A DNA stretch of 64,000 bases from Dyadobacter sp. CY261 (GCF_021440085.1 NZ_JAKCPW010000017.1:1-64000), one strand, 5' to 3'. Positions 17,605 to 27,091 are shown, counted from the first letter of the stretch. The notes: generated by a model not told the origin, from the letters alone. A program made the numbers and translations.

Positions 17605-17867
17605 AGCTTTTTTTTAATAACATCCTGAAGCATTTGCTTGTCTAGGCTCAGATCTGCGACAAGCTTCTTCAACTGGGCGTTTTCTTCTTCCAATTGCCGT
17701 AGTTTCCGGAGCTCTGCTACGCCCATGCCGCCGTACTTCTTTTTCCAGTTGAAAAAAGTGGCCTGGGAAACTCCCAATTGACGGCATATCTCCTCGACAC
17801 GTGTGCCGGTCTCCGATTGTCTAAGCGCAAAAGCGATCTGCGCTTCCGTGAATTTTGACTTTTTCAT
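17601..17867 (-). CDS. IS3-family transposase OrfA
   Basis: The 88-residue protein has the HTH_Tnp_1 domain (KFTEAQIAFALRQSETGTRV, then ICRQLGVSQATFFNWKKKYG) followed by a leucine-zipper-like helix, LRKLRQLEEENAQLKKLVAD. It binds the IS ends and regulates transposition. It overlaps OrfB, whose frame is -1 relative to it. Confidence 0.92.
   Translation of the reverse strand: MKKSKFTEAQIAFALRQSETGTRVEEICRQLGVSQATFFNWKKKYGGMGVAELRKLRQLEEENAQLKKLVADLSLDKQMLQDVIKKKL
17607..17615 (-). promoter_or_regulatory. A8G slippery site for -1 ribosomal frameshifting
   Basis: Near the end of OrfA the minus strand reads ATT AAA AAA AAG CTG TGA. A -1 slip on the A-run leads into the OrfB frame, which is how IS3 elements make the OrfAB transposase. 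Confidence 0.6.
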
Positions 17868-17952
17868 AGTGACAAATTACAATTTTGACCTGTTTTTGCC
17901 ACCGAAAATCTCTAGTTTTCAGCTGTCTCGTTTGCCGGGGGGAGGTCAGCCC

Positions 17953-18168
17953 GGCTGCATTCCTGCAAGGATGGACTTTGATAGCCACGACGGGATCATG
18001 ATCCCATTGTCCATTATCCATAAAAAAGGTTTGAAAATGGATGGCAATAATGTTGCACGGCTGGGGCACTTCACAGAAGACAAAAATGTGACCTTCGCCA
18101 ACTTCGCAGACCAATTGTCTTTCCGGATGTGGCAATGCGCCCACCCTGATTTTCAGCTCAAAAAATAG
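17953..18168 (+). pseudogene. prolyl oligopeptidase remnant, fragment C, with unknown tail
   Basis: Immediately beyond the IS target duplication the frame reads DFDSHDGIMIPLSIIHKKGL and KMDGNN, the segment that opens the catalytic alpha/beta-hydrolase domain of prolyl oligopeptidases. The part from 18052 to the stop at 18166-18168 (VARLGHFTEDKNVTF and onward) no longer resembles the family. So much of the propeller domain and all of the catalytic serine, aspartate and histidine region are missing. Confidence 0.65.
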
Positions 18169-18192
18169 ATTTCAAATTTGTCTGGTAAAAAC

Positions 18193-18208
18193 CACGTAGT
18201 TCTACGTG
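18193..18208. promoter_or_regulatory. 16-bp palindrome upstream of T9SS beta-helix gene
   Basis: CACGTAG-TT-CTACGTG has perfect 7-bp arms and a 2-base spacer. It lies one base before the 24-bp dyad at 18210 and about 100 bases before the ATG at 18307, a position suited to an activator or repressor site. Confidence 0.5.
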
Positions 18209-18209
18209 C

Positions 18210-18233
18210 CAATATACCTGGATCATGGTATTG
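18210..18233. promoter_or_regulatory. 24-bp imperfect dyad, copy 2
   Basis: CAATATACC, two bases, GATC, two bases, GGTATTG; the same layout as at 15183-15206, differing only in the two base pairs flanking GATC. Together with the neighbouring palindrome it makes a compact control region for the gene at 18307. Confidence 0.45.
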
Positions 18234-18306
18234 ATCTGAGGGTTACAAAATGATCAAATTTGTTACATCCCGTTATCCGTTTTTTGTCCATAAACCATAT
18301 TTAAAG

Positions 18307-21300
18307 ATGAAACACTACTACCACCTTCGGACAGGCATGACCCTGCTCGCCCTTTTCATCACCAGTTTTACTTTTGCGCAGGTCACCTATTATGTAAGTA
18401 CCTCAGGGAATGATGGGAACACTGGTCAATCTGCCGCGCTGCCTTTCCGAAATCTCAACAAAGCGCTTTCCGAGGCAAAAGCATCCGCGGACCCTTCTGT
18501 AACCATTAAAGTAGCAGCCGGAACCTATTTCCCAACCGAGGCAGAAGCATTACCTGAGTTGTTCGGCACCGGCCGTCAAGCTTCTTTCCAAGTTTACCGA
18601 GGCGACGGGCTGGGCAAGGCGCTCTTCGTGGAAGGCGGCTATAATGCTGATTTCTCAGCCCGTGACATCGCCGCAAATGAAACCATTCTGGATGGGGATG
18701 TTGGGGTAGCTGGCGATAAAACGGATAACAGTTATCACGTAACGCTCATAGCCGACCAGGCCATTGGTGCGGAAGATCTGGTGTTGGATGGCTTTACCAT
18801 CAGAAACGGATATGCTTTCGGTGGTACAAACATAAGCCTTCCCAGCGGCACTCCCATATATAACACGCAAGGCGCGGGGATAAATATGACCTCAAACCGA
18901 AGCGACAAAATTCTGATCAGCAATAACACAATAACAGCAAACGAGGTACAAGAATATGGTGGTGGCATCTATTTCTCCTATGGTTATCCTAATGATGGCA
19001 CATTTGCCGGACATCCGGTACATATTAATAAATGCATTATCAATAGTAATGTTGCGCAATTGGGTGGCGGTTTTTATGGAACCGAGGCAATTGATTTTAT
19101 ATTGACTGAATGCACCTTTTCAAATAATCAGGCAATCCAATATGGCGGTGCAGGTTATGTAAGTCGTTTCGCGAATATAAAACTACAAAAGAGTACTTTT
19201 TCCAGTAATTCTGCGGTTGAACAGGGCGGGGCAATATATGGATATGGTTCGACCGGCAATATTGTAGAAGTAGATGAGTGTGCCTTTTCAAACAACTCAA
19301 CCAACGGAAATGGGATTGGAGGTGCCATTAAGCAGGATGGCGGTCTATTTTCTATTACCAACAGCTCCTTTACATCAAATAACTCCGTCAATGGAGGGGC
19401 CATCTACAATGGCTTCGGTTCCTTATCTATTAATAACACTTCATTTACTTCCAACACTGGAAGTCGTTCAGGAGGAGCTATCTGGCAGTGGGGTGGAGAT
19501 TTAACCATTGACAACAGTTCGTTTGCAACCAATACTTCCAGTACCACCGGAACTGGCGGTTATCCGGGAGGCGGGGCAATATCGTTTTTCGGCGGATATT
19601 CTGGCGTTCCTCAGTCGGTTGTAAATATTGTGAATACCTCCTTTGAAGGAAATACAGTTGGAACATCGCAACCTGGTAATGCAGGAGGTGGCATATCTTT
19701 TATGGGAACACCTGTCTTAAATCCGGAGATCTTCTCGGTCACAATAGATCAGTGCCGATTTATTTCAAATTCTGCTGATAAAGCCGGGGCTTTACATTTA
19801 GCTGCTGGTGGCTTAGGGACTTACACTATTTCGAATAGCGTATTCAAAGGCAACGCTTCTACATCTGCTGATTATGGGTCAGGAGGAGCTATTTATGCGA
19901 ACTACGAGAATATTGCGCTTACAAATAATCTTTTTCTGCAAAACCAATCTGCTTCAAGTGGTGGCGCCATCTGGTCTTATGTATTTGATGGCCAGACGAT
20001 TACCAATTGTACTTTTTATGGAAATACGGCAGCAGTGGCTGGCAGCGCCATCCATAATTTAAATGCAGCCCTGAAACTTCGTAACAACATCCTCTGGGCT
20101 CAAACAACACCTGTATTAAACGGAAATTACGATTTGGCCAACAGCCTTGTTCAGGGAGGGTTCCCCTCGGGCACGAATGTCCTGGACACCGATCCGCTTT
20201 TCAAAGATGTGGCCGATCCGGACGGGGCCGACAATATCCTGGGCACTGCTGATGACGGCTTACGACTTACAGCCTGCTCCCCGGCGGTTGACTATGGAGA
20301 TGCCACCGATGCACCTTCCCTGGATATGTTAGGGAATGCAAGGGTAAACGGTAATAACAGCGAAGGGGCCGAGCCCGATTTAGGGGTCTATGAAAGTCAG
20401 TCCGTTGCTATTTCTTCTGCCGTCATTGCCGGTAGTGCAACGATATGTAGCGGGAGCACGACAAACCTTAGCATTGCCATTGCCGATGGAATAGCGCCTT
20501 ATACAGTAGTTTATAACGATGGTACAAATGATGTGACTGTCAACAATTATGTCTCCGGAGGCAGTATTCCGGTGTCGCCTATTTCCACTACTACATACAC
20601 ACTTGTATCTGCTACTGATCAGGACGGATGTGTGAGCGCCTCCAATAGTGGGTCGGCGGCAGTGACGGTTACTCCGCCGCCAACGGTAGCCAATGCAGGA
20701 ACGGACCAAAATGGCGAGGCGACGTGCGGATTAACGACCATAACCCTTTCAGCCAACGTGCCGACTGTCGGAACCGGCCAGTGGAGCGTTGTTTCGGGTA
20801 ACGGCGGCAGTTTTGCAGACATATCCAACCCGGCTTCGACATTCACAGGAACTGTCGGCACAAACTACCTTTTGAAATGGACGATCAGCAATGCGCCCTG
20901 CACAGAATCACAGGATGAGGTTACAATAGAATTTACCCCTGTCACAATACTTGCAAACAACAATGACACCAAGAGTGCATTTATCCCAGATGATACGGAT
21001 TACAATCTCACAAGTACTGACTGCGGTATGATTGCCTCAATCAATGGTCAGGGTTTAAGCGGTACCAATCCTTTCATCGCCAAAGTAGCCATTGACGGCA
21101 GCGTACTAAATTACTCCGGGCAACCTTATCTTCAGCGACATTTCGATCTGGAACCTGGTGTGGCCGATCCGTCTGCCTCAACAGCGACCGTAACCCTCTA
21201 CGTCAGCCAGGCAGAATTCACCGCTTTCAATGCCGCCAGCACAGTGAAACTCCCGGCAAATTCGACAGATGTTGAAGACTACAAGACCAACCTGCGTATC

Positions 21301-22050
21301 TGGCAATGGCATGGTACGCCCACCACAACACCAAGCGCTCCTGGAAGTTATACCGGAGCTCAAAGCTCGCCAATCGATCCCGCTGATCCGGACATTACCT
21401 GGAATACAGCACTGTCTGCCTGGGAAATCACATTTAATGTTACCGGCTTCTCCGGCTTCTTCATTACCGCCGAAAATGCAGAACCACTCCCGGTAACCCT
21501 CACTCATTTCTCAGCCCAAAAACAGGAAAACTCCGTGACCCTGAACTGGCAAACCACCGAAGAGATCAACAGCGATTATTTCGAAATACAGCGCAGCAGC
21601 GACGCAAAACAATGGACCGGAATTGGCGAAGTAAAAGCCCAAGGCGAAAGCAAAGTATTCGCCAGCTATTCCTATGATGATCCGCTTTCTTCAATCGCAA
21701 ATCTGACAGCCAATGGCGGACAGCTAACAACTATTTATTACCGTCTCAAAATGATAGACCTAGACGCCACATTTGCCTATTCCCGGATTGTAGCCATGCC
21801 GATGGATGGCCTGGCTGAAATTAGGGTATTTCCGAACCCGGCAACCAGGGAAATCAACTTAACCGGAGTCGAACGGGTTACCGGCTACAACATTATTAAC
21901 CTAACAGGGCGCATAGTTGTGGAGAAAACAGGGTTTGAAGCAGCCACCGGGAAAATAACATTGCCTGACTTACCATCCGGGATTTACCTGCTCCAACTAA
22001 TTAAAGAGGATAGCGCTATGGAAACTAAGCGAGTGGTGATTGTACGATAA
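18307..22050 (+). CDS. T9SS-secreted right-handed beta-helix surface protein
   Basis: From ATG 18307 there is a clear signal peptide (MTLLALFITSFTFAQ); the in-frame ATG at 18250 would put 19 extra residues in front. Residues 25-620 are parallel beta-helix repeats of the polymorphic-membrane-protein type (GGAIY, GGAIW, SNNTS patterns) ending in a choice-of-anchor Q-like LDTDPLFKDVADPDGADNIL. Ig-like domains follow, then a module with VTLYVSQAEFTAFN and VTGFSGFF, an interaction segment (LNWQTTEEINSDYFEIQRS) and a T9SS type A tail (VFPNPATREINL to the end). It should be exported through the outer membrane and displayed or released. Adhesin or glycan-binding roles are inferred. Confidence 0.88.
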   Translation: MKHYYHLRTGMTLLALFITSFTFAQVTYYVSTSGNDGNTGQSAALPFRNLNKALSEAKASADPSVTIKVAAGTYFPTEAEALPELFGTGRQASFQVYRGDGLGKALFVEGGYNADFSARDIAANETILDGDVGVAGDKTDNSYHVTLIADQAIGAEDLVLDGFTIRNGYAFGGTNISLPSGTPIYNTQGAGINMTSNRSDKILISNNTITANEVQEYGGGIYFSYGYPNDGTFAGHPVHINKCIINSNVAQLGGGFYGTEAIDFILTECTFSNNQAIQYGGAGYVSRFANIKLQKSTFSSNSAVEQGGAIYGYGSTGNIVEVDECAFSNNSTNGNGIGGAIKQDGGLFSITNSSFTSNNSVNGGAIYNGFGSLSINNTSFTSNTGSRSGGAIWQWGGDLTIDNSSFATNTSSTTGTGGYPGGGAISFFGGYSGVPQSVVNIVNTSFEGNTVGTSQPGNAGGGISFMGTPVLNPEIFSVTIDQCRFISNSADKAGALHLAAGGLGTYTISNSVFKGNASTSADYGSGGAIYANYENIALTNNLFLQNQSASSGGAIWSYVFDGQTITNCTFYGNTAAVAGSAIHNLNAALKLRNNILWAQTTPVLNGNYDLANSLVQGGFPSGTNVLDTDPLFKDVADPDGADNILGTADDGLRLTACSPAVDYGDATDAPSLDMLGNARVNGNNSEGAEPDLGVYESQSVAISSAVIAGSATICSGSTTNLSIAIADGIAPYTVVYNDGTNDVTVNNYVSGGSIPVSPISTTTYTLVSATDQDGCVSASNSGSAAVTVTPPPTVANAGTDQNGEATCGLTTITLSANVPTVGTGQWSVVSGNGGSFADISNPASTFTGTVGTNYLLKWTISNAPCTESQDEVTIEFTPVTILANNNDTKSAFIPDDTDYNLTSTDCGMIASINGQGLSGTNPFIAKVAIDGSVLNYSGQPYLQRHFDLEPGVADPSASTATVTLYVSQAEFTAFNAASTVKLPANSTDVEDYKTNLRIWQWHGTPTTTPSAPGSYTGAQSSPIDPADPDITWNTALSAWEITFNVTGFSGFFITAENAEPLPVTLTHFSAQKQENSVTLNWQTTEEINSDYFEIQRSSDAKQWTGIGEVKAQGESKVFASYSYDDPLSSIANLTANGGQLTTIYYRLKMIDLDATFAYSRIVAMPMDGLAEIRVFPNPATREINLTGVERVTGYNIINLTGRIVVEKTGFEAATGKITLPDLPSGIYLLQLIKEDSAMETKRVVIVR

Positions 22051-22218
22051 CCGTCCTGTATTACATAACTGCAAGGGGCAGCTGTTTGATCAAAGGTTAT
22101 TATTTCCATCTGGCCGTTTAATTAACGCGAGACATATAAGAATTAAGGATCGACGCTTTAAAGGCTCAGGTGTTCTGAACATTAAATTTGAACTTTCAAA
22201 AGGATAACTAAAAAAGAA

Positions 22219-22589
22219 TTGAAAAATTTATCAATAATTTCGGTTCTATGTTTGATCGCCAATATGGTAGTGGCGCAAGATACCGTCTTCTATAATCAGC
22301 CAGTAGCCATCTATATAGAAGGTGGAGGTTATCTTGCTTATAAGGATAAACATCTTGGCATTAATTTGGGCTGGGATAAATTCCCATCGTTTGACTGGCT
22401 TATTAAAGATAAGGCGAGACTGGCGAGGTAAAACCAAACATTCCGATAGAAATATTCAATATCAAAAAGGAATTGAATGCTAAGGGGGAGAATATACCCA
22501 GCGGAAAGGTGAATATTTCAAAGGTCACAGTATCAAAGAGCGGTGAACGCAAATCATCCACGTCTTCAAGAAACCTTATTAAAAATTAG
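22219..22589 (+). pseudogene. small secreted protein of unknown function, frameshifted
   Basis: A TTG start at 22219 gives the signal peptide MKNLSIISVLCLIANMVVAQ, followed by VAIYIEGGGYLAYKDKHLGI and FPSFDWLIKDK. The frame then stops at 22429-22431. One base missing near 22408 would join it to GETGEVKPNIPIEIFNIKKE and VNISKVTVSKSGERKSST, ending at TAG 22587-22589, about 123 residues in all. I do not recognise the family. Because it reads so smoothly across, a one-base error is as likely as a real mutation. Confidence 0.5.
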
Positions 22590-22761
22590 CAGGGTTACCC
22601 ATTTAATTCTCAATATATGTATCATGACTATTTTATTTTGTGGATTATGTTAAAAGTCAGGTACGATGAAATCACTTGAAGAGCTGGACAGGGAAATATT
22701 TAAAGCCCGTTTTTTCTCGGGTAAAGATTGCTATTATTCAAGCTCAATTTGAAATGGCCGG

Positions 22762-23079
22762 ATGGTTATAGATGTAATCATTACGAGTGAGGTTACTTGG
22801 TACAAACTGTCATCTGTAAATGGGCAGATCAATTTAGATACGCAGAAGTTAAATGCCGAAACTACTGAGGTGGATCTAAGTAACGCTTCCCCCGGATTGT
22901 ATGTCCTCAGGCTTTTGTTTGAAAACGAGAAAACGGGTATCGAAAACTGGTGGTTGAGTAAGAAATCCCTGACCCGGAATACCAATATGCGGACAAGAAA
23001 ACAAAAATTGGAGTTGGTATGGCTGGTCATTTCCTTGCTGGCCATACTGGTCGCCATAGCTGGCATTTTCATGCTGTAA
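22762..23079 (+). CDS. T9SS-tail-like fragment with C-terminal membrane helix
   Basis: The 105-residue frame contains VTWYKLSSVNGQINLDTQKL and NASPGLYVLRLLFENEKTGI, which look like the central and last strands of a T9SS type A sorting domain. It then continues through a basic linker (MRTRKQKLE) into a hydrophobic helix, LVWLVISLLAILVAIAGIF. A sorting domain followed by a membrane anchor is unusual, and the N-terminus lacks a signal peptide, so this may be the fused remains of two genes. A 28-codon frame at 22666-22752 precedes it. Confidence 0.35.
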   Translation: MVIDVIITSEVTWYKLSSVNGQINLDTQKLNAETTEVDLSNASPGLYVLRLLFENEKTGIENWWLSKKSLTRNTNMRTRKQKLELVWLVISLLAILVAIAGIFML

Positions 23080-23141
23080 CTTATTGAACGGTACCGTTGA
23101 TCAGTTAATAAACTCTATTTTTAGCGAAATACTATTCCTCA

Positions 23142-23759
23142 ATGAATAAGCTGCTCATCGTTGACGATCACCGCATTTTCACAGACGGCATCCGCTTTCT
23201 GATCGAACATTCAACGGATCTGAAAGTGGTCGGGGTTTTACATTCAGGTTCGGAAGTCATCCCGTTTTTGTCCGGGAACCCGGTTGATATCATGCTTCTG
23301 GATATCGATCTGCCCGATATGCAAGGTTTTGAGGTGGCCAGTATGGTAAAAAAATACCACCCTCACGTCAGGATACTTATACTTTCTATGCTTGACGATG
23401 CAGAATCCATGGGACGTATGTTTGAGGTTGGCGTTAAGGGATATTGCATTAAAAGCGATGGAAGAGATGAAATTTTTAAGGGTATCGAAAAAATCCGAAA
23501 AGGGGATTCCCACTGGCCAAAATCTTATTTAGAACTATTGTCCAAACAAGCCGGGAAAACCTCTGACAGCAGATTGACGCAACGGGAGAAAGAAATCATC
23601 GCTTTGATCTGCAAAGGGAGTACCAGCGGGGCTATCGCCGAAAAGCTTTTTGTGAGCGTGCGCACCGTCGAAACGCACCGAAAAAACATCTACCGGAAAC
23701 TGAATGTCCACACCAGTGTGGAGCTGGCCCATCATGCAAAAAAACACAGAATCACATGA
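23142..23759 (+). CDS. NarL/LuxR-family response regulator
   Basis: The 205-residue protein has a receiver domain with acidic residues in LLIVDDH (8-9) and the phosphorylated D54 in MLLDIDLPD, then a LuxR-type HTH at about 140-205 (LTQREKEIIALICKGSTSGA, VSVRTVETHRKNIYRKL). It is a transcription factor whose partner is almost surely the Reg_prop kinase at 24023, from which it is separated only by a partial copy of that kinase's ATP-binding region. Confidence 0.93.
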   Translation: MNKLLIVDDHRIFTDGIRFLIEHSTDLKVVGVLHSGSEVIPFLSGNPVDIMLLDIDLPDMQGFEVASMVKKYHPHVRILILSMLDDAESMGRMFEVGVKGYCIKSDGRDEIFKGIEKIRKGDSHWPKSYLELLSKQAGKTSDSRLTQREKEIIALICKGSTSGAIAEKLFVSVRTVETHRKNIYRKLNVHTSVELAHHAKKHRIT

Positions 23760-23935
23760 TACGTGGTGCAAGAGCTTTTGCAGAATGCTGTGAAGCATTC
23801 GGGGGCATCCAAGTTTCAGTTAAATTTCGTTTGCGAGCGAGAGAGGCTTTTTTTATCATATAAGGATAATGGCGTTGATTTTGACACGTCCATCGCTTCG
23901 AGGGGTAACGGGCCGTCCTGCTGGTTCCGTGGTAA
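23760..23935 (+). pseudogene. partial duplicate of histidine kinase ATP-binding domain
   Basis: Directly after the regulator's stop, VQELLQNAVKHSGAS, LNFVCERERLFLSYKDNGVD and FDTSIASRGNG repeat residues of the kinase at 24023 (VQELLQNAMKHSGAS and onward, coding bases from about 26836). DNA identity is high over roughly 170 bases. After GNG the sequence departs. It is a leftover of a duplication or of a second kinase gene and is not a functional enzyme. Confidence 0.75.
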
Positions 23936-24022
23936 ACTGGCCACAATTTCGACACCCATATTTAAGAGAACGCAGCTCTCTAAAAAGGGAAACGGCTCAA
24001 CATTTAAATATCTTCTAAAGCT

Positions 24023-27000
24023 ATGTTTCGCTCCTGTCTGCTTGTTGTCTTCCTATTAAACACACTTCGCATCTGTGGCCAGCATTCGGCGGGTACAACG
24101 GCAGTTTACTCCCAAAATCAATTCTCTTTTGAACATTTTTCTCAGGAAAGGGGCCTCTCGCAGGGGACTGTGTATGCCATTGCCAGTTACGATGGCTACA
24201 TGTGGTTTGGAACACAGGATGGATTAAACCGGTTCGATGGTCACAATTTCAAGACGTTCAGAGCAAGGCGAGGAACAGAACATACACTGAACAATAGCTG
24301 GATACAGGCTTTGCTAGCCGATAGCAAAGGGCGTCTTTGGGTTGGTACAGTTGGCGGTTTATGTTTGTACGATGCCGAAAGGGAGAATTTTCAAAAGGTC
24401 AGAATCGTACTAAAAACGGATCACCTGATTGATTCTGTTTCTATAGAAGAATTGATTGAGGATAAACAAGGGAATATATGGGTTGTGACCGATGAACATG
24501 GTCTATTTCGGATAAATATTGAAAACCAAAAAATTCACTCTTTTTTGTCAGGAAATAATAAAATATACGGTTCCTGCATTGCGCGGGACGGAGTGTTGTG
24601 GGTATCAACTTATGATGAGATTTATTATTATAATCCTAAAAAGGATATTTTGGAGCCGATGAATATCAAAAAGCGGTTAAAAAGGTATCTACCGAAAAAC
24701 GCTCTTTTTCAATCGATTCTGATTGACTCGCAAGGTGATCTGTGGATTGGGACTTATCAGGAAGGTGTATTTAGGATTAAACAACCATTTCAAGACGATG
24801 AAATCTCACATTATGTCAAAGGAAATACCAGTGCCAATATTACCAGCAATGAGATCCGCGATTTTATGGAGGACAGAGACGGACGGATATGGATGGGAAC
24901 CAAGGGTGGGGGCGTATCAATATTTGACAACGTAAGTAAAGCTTTTATTCATATAACAGGCACTGATACACAAAGCAACAGACTGGGAGAAGATCATGTG
25001 ATGTGTTTGTTTCAGGATAGGCAAGGAATTATCTGGGCGGGATTAAGCAATACGGGTGTTGACAAGTACGATCCGGCAAAACATTTTTTTGGACATATTG
25101 GGCAGGAAACCGATAATTTGAGAAGTAGCTCGGTTTATTCTATATATGAAAGAGAATCTAATCTATACATTGGAACGGAAAGCAATCTTACGGTATATTC
25201 AATGAAGGACCGTAGATTTAACAAAAACCTTGAGCAGAGTTTTTCTGGAATAAGTTTTGAAGCGTACAGTATGTCTGAGGACACCTCAAAAAACCTGTGG
25301 ATCGCCACCACCGATAAAGGTCTGTACCGTTTTGGCCGGGAAAAGGGAGATGTTACTTCTTTAAACAATATCGAGAATGACAGGATGCAGTATTTTTTGT
25401 ATGCTGTCAAGGCCTTAAAAGGCATACCGGAGGTGTGGGTGGGTGGACACCGCGGACTTGAGAGATTTGATTTGAATGGCAATAAGCTGAAAGGCTGGAG
25501 GGATATACCTTCAATGGAGGCTGTATCAGACTATACCGTTCGTTTGCTTTATGAAGACTCCCGACGAAACGTCTGGATAGGAACTCTCGGCCATGGACTT
25601 CTCCACTATGGTCACCAAGATAAGCGGGTAGCTACCTTTGACAAAAAAAATGGCCTTCTCTGTGAGAATATCCGCAGCGTATTGGAAGATGGATCGACTC
25701 TTTGGATAGGGACAGACTGTGGACTTTTTGAGCTTGATTTGAAACAGTCTCATGTAAGAAAAAATTATTCAGAAAATACTGCTCCCCCTTTCCAATTACC
25801 TAATGATGTCATTTACGGTATCTTAAAAGACGATAGCGGCTACCTTTGGCTAAGCAGTAACAGGGGCCTTGCACGATTTTCTCCAAAAAGTGGAGTTGTA
25901 AAAACCTATGATGTCAGTGATGGTTTGCATAGTAATGAGTTCAATACCAACTGCGCCTATAAACATACTGACGGCACCATGTATTTCGGTAGTGTTGATG
26001 GTATCACTTATTTTAATCCTAAAGATCTAAAAAGCAACACTTTTGTCCCGCCTGTCAAAATAACCAGCATCATGGTAATGGATAGCGTATATCCTCCTAA
26101 TCTAAAAGAGATTACACTGCCTTACGATCAAAACTTTATAAACCTTGAGTATGTAGCTCTTAACTTTTCAAATTCTACAAAAAATCAATACAAGTACCGG
26201 ATGACCGGGATTGACGAAAAATGGATCCATGCCAGGAGCAAACGTGAAGCCAACTATACCAACCTTCCATGGGGAGAATTTACATTCAGAGTCATTGGCA
26301 GCAATGACGACGGGCTATGGAATAAAACAGGGGCTTCTGTGAAAATTACCATCCTCCCCCCCTGGTGGGGGACCTGGTGGTTCAGGACATTGTTGGTACT
26401 TCTGTTCGCGGCGGGCATTTACGGCTTGTTCCGCTACCGCTTCGCTCAGCAGCTACGCCAGCGCGAGGCCGAAATCAGGGCTTCGTTAATGGCCCAGGAG
26501 GCGGAGCGCCAGCGGTTTTCGCGTGAATTGCACGACGGGATAGGGGCTAATCTTTCTTTGCTGAAAATGTACTTGTCGTCCTTCGGGGAAGCCGACATTC
26601 CAATGGCTGAATTAAAAGAACGCTCGGAAAAATTGCTGGCTGGTTCGGTTGATGAAATACGCCGGCTGATCCACGACATGCACCCGCGTAATCTGAGAGA
26701 AATGGGGCTGGTGAAAGCGGTGGATGATATGGTAGGACTGGTGAACCTTGGGAATGGTCTGAAGGTCATTTTTGATGCAACCAATGTCCCGGAGCATTTG
26801 CCAGAACAATTGGAGATCAATCTTTTCAGGATCGTGCAGGAGCTTTTGCAGAATGCTATGAAGCATTCTGGCGCATCCAGCGTCTGGCTGAATTTTGTAT
26901 GTGGGAGGGAAGGGCTTTTTTTATCATATAAGGACAATGGTGTGGGTTTTGACACGTCCATCGCTCCGGCGGGTAATGGGCTTCTCAATATTAAAAACAG

Positions 27001-27091
27001 GGTGATGCTGCTTAAAGGGGAGATGCGAAGCAAATCTTCTGCCGGGCAGGGGACTGCTATTGAAATTGATTTTGAGTATATCACTCTGTAA
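24023..27091 (+). CDS. Reg_prop two-component sensor histidine kinase (non-hybrid)
   Basis: The 1022-residue protein has a signal peptide, then about 14 beta-propeller repeats of the Reg_prop type (GTVYAIASYDGYMWFGTQDG, LADSKGRLWVGTVGG, EDRDGRIWMGTKGG), a Y_Y_Y domain near 690-760 (YKYRMTGIDEKW, NYTNLPWGEFTFRV), one membrane helix at about 785-805, and a cytoplasmic kinase core. The phospho-accepting histidine is in RFSRELHDGIGANLSLLKMY near residue 836 (HisKA_3), with the N box VQELLQNAMKHSG and DNGVGFD. Periplasmic ligands of this class are often glycan fragments; the partner is the LuxR regulator at 23142. Confidence 0.93.
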   Translation: MFRSCLLVVFLLNTLRICGQHSAGTTAVYSQNQFSFEHFSQERGLSQGTVYAIASYDGYMWFGTQDGLNRFDGHNFKTFRARRGTEHTLNNSWIQALLADSKGRLWVGTVGGLCLYDAERENFQKVRIVLKTDHLIDSVSIEELIEDKQGNIWVVTDEHGLFRINIENQKIHSFLSGNNKIYGSCIARDGVLWVSTYDEIYYYNPKKDILEPMNIKKRLKRYLPKNALFQSILIDSQGDLWIGTYQEGVFRIKQPFQDDEISHYVKGNTSANITSNEIRDFMEDRDGRIWMGTKGGGVSIFDNVSKAFIHITGTDTQSNRLGEDHVMCLFQDRQGIIWAGLSNTGVDKYDPAKHFFGHIGQETDNLRSSSVYSIYERESNLYIGTESNLTVYSMKDRRFNKNLEQSFSGISFEAYSMSEDTSKNLWIATTDKGLYRFGREKGDVTSLNNIENDRMQYFLYAVKALKGIPEVWVGGHRGLERFDLNGNKLKGWRDIPSMEAVSDYTVRLLYEDSRRNVWIGTLGHGLLHYGHQDKRVATFDKKNGLLCENIRSVLEDGSTLWIGTDCGLFELDLKQSHVRKNYSENTAPPFQLPNDVIYGILKDDSGYLWLSSNRGLARFSPKSGVVKTYDVSDGLHSNEFNTNCAYKHTDGTMYFGSVDGITYFNPKDLKSNTFVPPVKITSIMVMDSVYPPNLKEITLPYDQNFINLEYVALNFSNSTKNQYKYRMTGIDEKWIHARSKREANYTNLPWGEFTFRVIGSNDDGLWNKTGASVKITILPPWWGTWWFRTLLVLLFAAGIYGLFRYRFAQQLRQREAEIRASLMAQEAERQRFSRELHDGIGANLSLLKMYLSSFGEADIPMAELKERSEKLLAGSVDEIRRLIHDMHPRNLREMGLVKAVDDMVGLVNLGNGLKVIFDATNVPEHLPEQLEINLFRIVQELLQNAMKHSGASSVWLNFVCGREGLFLSYKDNGVGFDTSIAPAGNGLLNIKNRVMLLKGEMRSKSSAGQGTAIEIDFEYITL

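Larger units (their letters stand above)
16718..17948 (-). mobile_element. IS3-family insertion sequence, complete ends, probably inactive
   Basis: The 1231-bp element starts TGAGCCCCTCCC at 16718 and ends with the imperfect inverse GGGGGGAGGTCA at 17948. Both sides are flanked by GCCC (16714-16717 and 17949-17952), a 4-bp target-site duplication, so it arrived here by transposition. It encodes OrfA and OrfB on the minus strand in the usual overlapping arrangement. The OrfB frame is broken, so the copy is probably immobile by itself. It interrupts the prolyl oligopeptidase remnant. Short copies of one end are found at 27149 and 35196. Confidence 0.9.
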
